Shown piece by piece: positions 58,758-64,000 of a DNA stretch of 64,000 nt. The stretch is from contig JBILLS010000001.1 of assembly GCA_044375955.1 (NCBI GenBank), positions 124,001 through 188,000 of the forward strand, in the 5' to 3' direction. Under the pieces are notes generated by a model. The model searched no databases. It was not told the DNA's origin and saw nothing but the letters and a program-made list of their open reading frames with translations. Each line of letters starts with the position of its first letter. Within the stretch, counting starts at the first letter, position 1. The stretch comes from VGCC01 sp044375955 (GTDB lineage: Bacteria > Actinomycetota > Actinomycetes > S36-B12). The position numbers were made by a program, and so were the translations under genes.

Positions 58758-59605
58758 CCGACGCAGGTGGCGTACCGACGTGCGCCTTCCACCCTGATCG
58801 ACCCACCAGGATCGGATGCGCCCGCTGTGATCGCCCGATCTGCACCGAGTGCATGACCGAGGCGCCCGTCGGTTTCCGCTGCCCCGAATGCGCGCAGTCC
58901 CCGCAGGTGCGGCAGCCGGTGACGGTAGCCGGCGCCACGCACATCGATCGACCCGTTGTCACGTACACCCTGATCGGGGTCACCGTCGCTGTCTTCCTGG
59001 TGCAACTACTCCAAGGCATCGACACAATGGCCGAGCAGTGGGGGATGTGGCCGATCGGCGTTGCCCTCGGCGACGAGTGGTGGAGACTCATCACCAGTGC
59101 ATTCCTGCACGGCTCGTTCCTGCACATCGCTTTCAACATGTATGTGCTCTTCGCACTCGGCCCCACGCTCGAGCGCATCCTCGGCCACGGTCGCTACATC
59201 GTGCTCTACATCACGGCGGCCTTCGGTGGATCGGTGGCCTCCTACGTCTTCTCTGATGCGAACGTGGTGTCCGTCGGGGCCAGCGGTGCGATCTTCGGCC
59301 TGATGGGTGCGCTCGTCGTCGCGGGGAAGCGGCTGCGCTACGACATCACACAGGTACTGATCCTGATCGGCATCAACATCGCCATCGGCTTCATCGCACC
59401 CGGTGTGGACTGGCGCGCGCACCTCGGGGGATTGGTTGCCGGGGCGGCCGTGGCTGGGTTGTTGGTCTACGCACCACGGCGTCACCGCACATCGGTGCAG
59501 GTGCTCGGTCTGGCTGGTGTCTGGGCAGTGTTGATTGGGGTTGCGCTGTGGAGAACGGCGCAGGTGCAGGAGTTTTACGCCCCGGTCTCCGGGATGTTCA
59601 CGTAG
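58754..59605 (+). CDS. Rhomboid intramembrane serine protease with N-terminal zinc finger
   Basis: A 283-residue protein. TTG at 58754 overlaps ppiA by TTGA; no better start exists before the Cys-rich part. The N-terminal B-box-like finger has CAFHPDRPTRIGCARC, ICTEC and FRCPEC. Six membrane helices follow. The catalytic Ser is in GASGAIFG and the His in WRAHLGGLVAG; HGSFLHIAFNMYVL holds the helix-2 His and Asn. It should cleave membrane proteins. Zinc-finger rhomboids are known in actinobacteria (Rv0110-like). Confidence 0.93.
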   Translation: MTDAGGVPTCAFHPDRPTRIGCARCDRPICTECMTEAPVGFRCPECAQSPQVRQPVTVAGATHIDRPVVTYTLIGVTVAVFLVQLLQGIDTMAEQWGMWPIGVALGDEWWRLITSAFLHGSFLHIAFNMYVLFALGPTLERILGHGRYIVLYITAAFGGSVASYVFSDANVVSVGASGAIFGLMGALVVAGKRLRYDITQVLILIGINIAIGFIAPGVDWRAHLGGLVAGAAVAGLLVYAPRRHRTSVQVLGLAGVWAVLIGVALWRTAQVQEFYAPVSGMFT

Positions 59606-59624
59606 GTTCGGATCGGGAGGCATC

Positions 59625-60779
59625 ATGCGTGAGGCAGTGATCGTGGATGCGGTGCGTACACCCGTCGGCATCGGCAAGGCGGGTAAAGGAGAGCTCGACG
59701 ACCTCCATCCGGTCGACCTGAGTGCGCACGTGGTGACCACGCTCGTGCAACGCACGGGCATCGATCCAGCGACCATCGATGACGTGATGTGGGGATGCGT
59801 CAGTCAGGTCGGTGAGCAGAGCGCGAACGTGGGGCGCAATGCAGCGCTCGCCGCTGGTCTCCCCGAGTCGGTCACGGGTGTCACCATCGACCGGCAGTGC
59901 GGGTCGAGCCAGCAGGCCACGACGTTCGCCGCCGCGTCGATCATCGCCGGTCATGCTGATGCCGTGATCGCCGGTGGCGTGGAGTCGATGTCACGGGTCC
60001 CGATGTTCAGTAACACCGCGGGCGGTGACGGCCCCTTCGGTCCGCGAATGCACACGCGCTTTCCCGGATTGGTGAACCAGGGCATCAGTGCGGAGATGAT
60101 TGCCGAGCAGTGGAACCTGTCCCGCGGCCGGCTCGATGAGATCGCCGCGCAGTCCCAGCAGCGGGCCGCAGCTGCGCGTGCGGCGGGATTGTTCGCAGAC
60201 GAGATCGCTGCGGTCACCACCCCCGACGGTGTTGTTACCCACGACCAGGGGATCCGCGAGGGCACCACGGCAGAGTCACTTGCCGCGTTGAAGCCGGCAT
60301 TCCGTGAAACCGGTGTGGTCACCGCGGGCAACGCATCCCAGATCTCCGACGGCGCCGCCGCTGTGCTGGTGATGGAACGGGGTGCGGCCGACGCCGCAGG
60401 CCTGACGCCGATCGCTCGCGTGCACACCGTCGCGATGGCCGGGGTGGACCCGGTGATCATGTTGACTGGGCCGATCCCGGCCACGCAGAAGGTCCTCGAG
60501 CGTGCGGGCCTGACCCTGGCCGATATCGGGGCCTTCGAGGTCAACGAGGCGTTCGCCGCCGTGATCGGTGCGTGGTTGGCCGAGACCGGGGCTGATCCGG
60601 CCCTGGTCAACCCCCTGGGCGGGGCGATCGCCCTGGGTCACCCCCTGGGCGCCTCGGGGGCGCGGCTTACCAGCACCCTCGTGCACCACATGCGGCGCAA
60701 TGACATCCGCTACGGCTTGCAGACCATGTGTGAGGGCGGCGGCATGGCGAATGCGATGGTGCTCGAGTTACTGCCGTGA
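59625..60779 (+). CDS. Acetyl-CoA acetyltransferase (thiolase)
   Basis: A 384-residue thiolase. The acyl-accepting Cys is in TIDRQCGSSQQATTF near residue 90, followed by GGVESMSRVPM. NEAFA, GHPLGASGAR and the proton-relay Cys in CEGGGMANA lie in the C-terminal half. It condenses or splits acyl-CoAs. GGGAGG precedes the ATG. A start 30 codons earlier would overlap the rhomboid gene. It stands alone, without beta-oxidation neighbours. Confidence 0.95.
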   Translation: MREAVIVDAVRTPVGIGKAGKGELDDLHPVDLSAHVVTTLVQRTGIDPATIDDVMWGCVSQVGEQSANVGRNAALAAGLPESVTGVTIDRQCGSSQQATTFAAASIIAGHADAVIAGGVESMSRVPMFSNTAGGDGPFGPRMHTRFPGLVNQGISAEMIAEQWNLSRGRLDEIAAQSQQRAAAARAAGLFADEIAAVTTPDGVVTHDQGIREGTTAESLAALKPAFRETGVVTAGNASQISDGAAAVLVMERGAADAAGLTPIARVHTVAMAGVDPVIMLTGPIPATQKVLERAGLTLADIGAFEVNEAFAAVIGAWLAETGADPALVNPLGGAIALGHPLGASGARLTSTLVHHMRRNDIRYGLQTMCEGGGMANAMVLELLP

Positions 60780-60910
60780 ATAACAGGCGTGTAAGTAATC
60801 CCCATGTGTGAACAACCTGTGGATCGAGTCACGGTTGCCTGTGGGTAAGGACGGGGCCGATGGGTCCAAGTGCCGCATGTGGCAGGCTTGAAACAACCAA
60901 GGAGGAGCCG

Positions 60911-61189
60911 GTGCCAGAGTCCAAGCGGCGCAAGAAGGAAACCCGCTATGTCCCCGAACAGACCAAGGGGGAGCGCAAGGTCGCCCGGATCGGATCGCCG
61001 AGTTGGTTGGCCCCCGCCATGGTGGCCTGCTTCGTCATCGGACTGACCTACATCGTCGTCTTCTACATCGCCGGCTCGTCGATCCCGATCATGAACACCA
61101 TCGGTGGTTCACTCAACGCCCTGGTCAACGTGGGCATCGGCTTCGGCTTCATCATCGTCGGGTTCATCCTGTCCACTAAATGGAAATAG
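60911..61189 (+). CDS. crgA: Cell division protein CrgA
   Basis: A 92-residue protein with a basic N-terminus (PESKRRKKETRYVPEQ) and two membrane helices (PSWLAPAMVACFVIGLTYIV and VNVGIGFGFIIVGFILST). CrgA interacts with FtsZ, FtsQ and FtsI at the septum. GTG start with AAGGAGG 5 nt upstream. It precedes trpG by 10 nt. Confidence 0.95.
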   Translation: MPESKRRKKETRYVPEQTKGERKVARIGSPSWLAPAMVACFVIGLTYIVVFYIAGSSIPIMNTIGGSLNALVNVGIGFGFIIVGFILSTKWK

Positions 61190-61199
61190 TCGGTACGGG

Positions 61200-61820
61200 A
61201 TGACGCGCATCCTCGTCGTCGACAACTACGACTCGTTCGTCTACAACCTCGTCCAGTACCTGGCTCAACTCGGCGCCGAGGTGGACGTTGTGCGCAATGA
61301 CGACGTCACGGTGGAGCAGGCACTGACCTACGACGGGGTCCTGATCTCACCCGGCCCGGGGACCCCGGAAGATGCCGGTGCCTGTATCGACATCGTGCGC
61401 GGGTGCGCGGGCCACGTCCCGGTCCTGGGAGTCTGCCTCGGACATCAAGCCATCGCTGTCGCCTACGGCGCGCAGGTGACGCGCGCACCCGAACTTCTGC
61501 ACGGGAAGACATCCCAGGTGCACCACACAGACATCGGTGTACTCGCCGGTTTGCCCCAGGACTTCACCGCAACGCGCTACCACTCCCTCGCCGTGGAGTC
61601 CGACACTGTGCCCGACGTCCTCGAGGTGACAGGTCGTTCGGAGTCCGGGGTGATCATGGCGATCCGTCACCGCGACTGTGCAGTCGAGGGCGTGCAGTTC
61701 CATCCCGAGTCGGTCCTCACCGAGGGTGGTCACGCGATGTTGGCGAACTGGTTGGTGCAGTGCGGACTACCCGATGCCCGCGAGACCGCGAAGACACTGG
61801 CACCGGTCACAGCAGGCTAG
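61200..61820 (+). CDS. trpG: Glutamine amidotransferase (anthranilate / aminodeoxychorismate synthase component II)
   Basis: A 206-residue class I amidotransferase. MTRILVVDNYDSFVYNLVQYL opens the protein; the nucleophile Cys is in LGVCLGHQAIAVAYG near residue 79 and the His-Glu pair in GVQFHPESVLTEGG. It supplies ammonia to component I. It could be trpG or pabA; its place before pknB is that of trpG in M. tuberculosis. ATG at 61200. Confidence 0.92.
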   Translation: MTRILVVDNYDSFVYNLVQYLAQLGAEVDVVRNDDVTVEQALTYDGVLISPGPGTPEDAGACIDIVRGCAGHVPVLGVCLGHQAIAVAYGAQVTRAPELLHGKTSQVHHTDIGVLAGLPQDFTATRYHSLAVESDTVPDVLEVTGRSESGVIMAIRHRDCAVEGVQFHPESVLTEGGHAMLANWLVQCGLPDARETAKTLAPVTAG

Positions 61821-62188
61821 GAGTCGGCGAGCAATTGGGTCACGCGGCCGCGAGTGATCCCCATGAGCCCTGCGATGTCGGCGGGAGACAACCCTTCGTC
61901 CCGTAGTTCGGTGATGACCTTGCGCGCGAACAGCGCGGCTTGCACCTGTGCCTCTTGTGCTTGACGTGTCTTCTCCCGGGCGCGGCGCACCTTGTCGTTG
62001 ATGGAGCGTGGATGGACCTCCAGGGTGACCTGTGCGGGCGTGATGGGTCTACCGGTCATGATCTCTACGAGGTCGCATGCCTGCTCCACAGCCCGATCCA
62101 GTGACCGCACCTGGGTGACACCCACGGAATCCACGTGGATCTCCCACCCACGCTTCCACCGCTTGGCGTGAGCGATGTAGTTCTTCAT
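61817..62188 (-). CDS. hicB: HicB-like antitoxin with C-terminal helix-turn-helix
   Basis: A 123-residue antitoxin. The N-terminal half (MKNYIAHAKRWKRGWEIHVD ... SLDRAVEQACDLVEIMTG) is HicB-like, and the C-terminal helix-turn-helix is LSPADIAGLMGITRGRVTQLL. It blocks HicA and probably binds the operator upstream. ATG at 62188 overlaps the hicA stop (ATGA). It converges on trpG with a 4-nt overlap. Confidence 0.82.
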   Translation of the reverse strand: MKNYIAHAKRWKRGWEIHVDSVGVTQVRSLDRAVEQACDLVEIMTGRPITPAQVTLEVHPRSINDKVRRAREKTRQAQEAQVQAALFARKVITELRDEGLSPADIAGLMGITRGRVTQLLADS

Positions 62189-62394
62189 CGCAACCACCCC
62201 TGGGGCAGGCACACGAGGCGAGCGATCGCCTGGCGGAGGACGCCTGGGGAGACGTCGTCTCCAGCAACGACGACGGTCATGTGGTGTCCGCAGGGGCAGT
62301 ACCAGATCTCATGGGAACCCTTCCGTCGACGAACTGTGCAGCCGTGGTGCGTCAGAGCTCGTGCCAAGACGGCATAGGGCACTGGACGAACCAT
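62185..62394 (-). CDS. hicA: HicA-like mRNA interferase toxin
   Basis: A 69-residue double-stranded-RNA-binding-like protein. ALTHHGCTVRRRKGSHEIWY holds the catalytic His of HicA, and VSPGVLRQAIARL the final helix. It should cut mRNA or tmRNA when unbound. A CPCGHH segment is unusual for HicA. It comes first in the operon, before hicB. Confidence 0.85.
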   Translation of the reverse strand: MVRPVPYAVLARALTHHGCTVRRRKGSHEIWYCPCGHHMTVVVAGDDVSPGVLRQAIARLVCLPQGWLR

Positions 62395-62678
62395 GACTAT
62401 CTGTTTACTGGAAGTAAACTATATTGATATATCTGGCATAAATGAAAAGCTGGATGAGCGAATCTCTGCATCCCGCCACCGTAAGGATGTGTCGATCCCA
62501 CTCCCATGAGCATTGACCGACCGGGGATCAATGCGCACCTGTGGAGAATCAACATCACAGTGAGCCAGGTACTCAGTACTTCTTACCTGTATCTAACCCT
62601 CACGGGTGCCAGATTTCCTCGCCTGTGCGAAATTGGAAATGAGCCCCAGCGAGTGGGGACATAACCGAAAGAGGAGAC
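62395..62678. promoter_or_regulatory. hicAB promoter/operator and leader of the small secreted protein
   Basis: GTTTACT-GGA-AGTAAAC (62402-62418) is a perfect 7-bp inverted repeat. It overlaps TATAGT, a minus-strand -10 at 62417-62422 that would give a leader of about 15 nt for hicA. The stretch 62395-62450 is AT-rich compared with its surroundings. GAGGAG at about 62670 is the ribosome-binding site of the next plus-strand gene. Nothing else is evident. Confidence 0.65.
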
Positions 62679-63065
62679 ATGCGCAGGATCGTGATTACGG
62701 GGACCACGACGGTGGCATTGGCAATGGGTTTGGCGAGTCCGGCGCTCGCCGATGTCGAGAAGCGCGGTGCCTGCACAGCTACATCCACCTGGGAGGTGGA
62801 TGTAGATCGGGATGGAGGCAGCATCGATCTCTCCATGGATATCGACACCGCCACTGCGGGTGAGCGCTGGCTGCTGAAGGTCACCCGCAACGGCAAGCAG
62901 ATCTACTCGATGGCCCGGGTGTCGGAGCAGGACCCGGATGAGGTCCTCGCGGATGCCTGGTGGGACTTCGTGCGTCCATCGAGGGGATCGGGGCCGGAGA
63001 AGTTCACCTTCACCGCACGCAACACGGTGACGAACGAGCGGTGCACCACATCGGTGCGCGCCTGA
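62679..63065 (+). CDS. Small secreted protein of unknown function
   Basis: A 128-residue protein. The signal peptide MRRIVITGTTTVALAMGLAS ends near ALADVEKRG. The mature part, about 105 residues, is beta-rich and has two Cys (GACTATSTWEVD and NERCTTSVRA) near its two ends, likely a disulfide. GAGGAG 4 nt upstream. It converges on the PASTA gene with 1 nt between stops. No family recognised. Confidence 0.8.
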   Translation: MRRIVITGTTTVALAMGLASPALADVEKRGACTATSTWEVDVDRDGGSIDLSMDIDTATAGERWLLKVTRNGKQIYSMARVSEQDPDEVLADAWWDFVRPSRGSGPEKFTFTARNTVTNERCTTSVRA

Positions 63066-63066
63066 G

Positions 63067-64000
63067 TCAGGCGGCCGGTGCTGGTGCGGGTACCGCGGTC
63101 TCGGTCGGTACCGGTACCGCGGTCTCGGTCGGAACCGGTACCGCGGTCTCGGTCGGAACCGGTATCGGCACCGCTGGGGCCAGGGCGACCGTGATAGTCA
63201 CCAGGGAACCGCGCTCGAGCTTGGTCCCGGGCTGTGGTGACTGCGCCAGCACCTCGCCGTCGGCAACACCGACGATCTCCTGATCGATGACCTGGGTCTC
63301 GAACCCGGCACGCGCGAGGTCGGATAGTGCCTGCGATTCCGAGAAGCCCACGACGTCGGGAACATCGACGAGACCGGATGAGACGGTGATGGACACCGCG
63401 CTGCCGGCTGCCAGTTGGGTTCCCTCGGTCGGGTCCTGATCGAGGACGTACCCCGCAGGTTGGTTGGACTCCTCCTCGAGGATGTCGCCCAGGGTGAGGT
63501 TGGCGTCCGCGAGTGCGGTACGCACATCCTCGAGACTCGTGAGTCCGATCAACTGCGGAACGGTTGCCTGTTCTCGGCCCGCGCTGATGGTCACGTTCAC
63601 GCTCTGACCCTGCTCGATGCTTTCACCGGCCGCGGGCTGCTGCGCGATCACTGTTCCCGCCGGCCGCTCGGAAATTTCCGGGGTCTGTGCACCCAGGCGT
63701 AGTTCGGACTGGGCCAGGGTCTCCGTGGCCTGCTCGATGGTGAGTCCATCGAGGCTCGGCACCGTCACGACCGTGGCGCTCGTTCCACCGAACACGAAGC
63801 GGCCGATGAGGAGCGCACCGATCACCGCCGCGGCGACCGCGAACAGACTCACGACCCAGAACGCCGTGCTGCGACCGGACCGGGTGCGTCGCGGCCTGCC
63901 CTCGTCATAGATCGAGCCCCGCGGGACACCCGCACCCACCGAGGGCATCTGTCGAGTGGCGTCACCGGTGACCATGGGCACGGCCGCGGTGACGGGCGCA
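63067..64000 (-). CDS. pknB: PASTA-domain end of a PknB-type Ser/Thr kinase, 5' end cut by window edge
   Basis: The visible 310 codons are open to the window end. A basic juxtamembrane region (RPRRTRSGRS) precedes one helix (FWVVSLFAVAAAVIGALLIG), then three PASTA domains (VVTVPSLDGLTIEQATETL, ATVPQLIGLTSLEDVRTAL, VDVPDVVGFSESQALSDL) and a tail with repeats of VPTETAVP. The kinase domain must lie beyond 64000; its place after trpG matches PknB of mycobacteria. PASTA domains sense lipid II or muropeptides and the kinase controls cell-wall enzymes, including the MurJ-linked pseudokinase and CwlM. Confidence 0.88.
   Translation of the reverse strand, partial: APVTAAVPMVTGDATRQMPSVGAGVPRGSIYDEGRPRRTRSGRSTAFWVVSLFAVAAAVIGALLIGRFVFGGTSATVVTVPSLDGLTIEQATETLAQSELRLGAQTPEISERPAGTVIAQQPAAGESIEQGQSVNVTISAGREQATVPQLIGLTSLEDVRTALADANLTLGDILEEESNQPAGYVLDQDPTEGTQLAAGSAVSITVSSGLVDVPDVVGFSESQALSDLARAGFETQVIDQEIVGVADGEVLAQSPQPGTKLERGSLVTITVALAPAVPIPVPTETAVPVPTETAVPVPTETAVPAPAPAA
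63090..63161 (-). repeat. Three tandem 24-bp repeats in the PASTA protein tail
   Basis: Units 63090-63113, 63114-63137 and 63138-63161 each read GTACCGCGGTCTCGGTCGG followed by TACCG or AACCG. Units 2 and 3 are identical. They encode the Pro-Val-Pro-Thr-Glu-Thr-Ala-Val octapeptide repeat at the C-terminus and could vary in number between strains. Confidence 0.85.

Noticed and set aside
1038..62642. A 13-nt word GAAATTGGAAATG shared by the regions near 1040 and 62629
   Set aside because: The flanks do not match and a 13-nt repeat can arise by chance in 64 kb.

Overview
This is a high-GC actinobacterial chromosome segment spanning the replication origin. The gene order rplI-rpsR-ssb-rpsF, cca, Nudix, DUF6049, murJ, sigM, trxB-trxA-cwlM, parB-parA-rsmG-jag-yidC-yidD-rnpA-rpmH, dnaA-oriC-dnaN-recF-DUF721-gyrB-gyrA-DUF3566-tRNA-Ile-tRNA-Ala, ppiA-rhomboid, crgA-trpG-pknB is the conserved actinomycete origin neighbourhood known from Mycobacterium and Streptomyces. 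The genus cannot be named from the sequence alone. Many genes start with GTG, and several look leaderless, with a TANNNT hexamer about 6 nt before the start codon.

Positions 1-7441 (minus strand) hold a catabolic operon: a zinc alcohol dehydrogenase, a 2-hydroxyacid dehydrogenase, an IclR regulator, a ribose-type ABC importer (ATPase, permease, binding lipoprotein), an NTF2-like protein and an SDR cut by the window edge. By eye it is less GC-rich than the rest and looks acquired. Its promoter and a tandem 18-bp repeat lie beside dnaB. The dnaB gene (7556-9973) carries an intein whose homing-endonuclease half appears shrunken.

Positions 10-18 kb hold small membrane proteins, a low-molecular-weight tyrosine phosphatase, the S6/SSB/S18/L9 operon, a VapBC module, a phosphoribosyltransferase-hydrolase fusion and a secreted protein with nine FN3 repeats. 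Positions 18-29 kb hold xthA, a FemAB-like ligase next to an alanine-racemase-like protein, a GT87 mannosyltransferase-like protein, a class A penicillin-binding protein, DUF5318, an MFS transporter, a large membrane protein and tRNA nucleotidyltransferase.

Positions 29.4-41.4 kb form the envelope and redox block: Nudix, DUF6049, MurJ, a separate pseudokinase, SigM and its probable anti-sigma factor, thioredoxin reductase and thioredoxin (behind a CsoR-type palindrome), a CwlM-like amidase lacking a zinc ligand, an aminotransferase and a Ddl-like ATP-grasp ligase. Positions 41.4-46.1 kb (minus) carry the parB-to-rpmH cluster, with two parS-like sites. One lies in the first codons of rsmG. The other lies in a small ORF that looks like a split-off N-terminal extension of ParA.

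The origin lies between dnaA and dnaN (47746-48225). Downstream are gyrBA behind a leader hairpin, two tRNAs, a DLW-39 peptide, a second VapBC module, ppiA, a zinc-finger rhomboid protease, thiolase, crgA, trpG, a HicAB module, a small secreted protein and the PASTA end of a PknB-type kinase that runs off the window. Together the genes couple replication start, chromosome segregation, cell-wall synthesis control and redox balance. The catabolic operon and three toxin-antitoxin modules are the accessory parts. No CRISPR array, insertion sequence or rRNA gene was seen.
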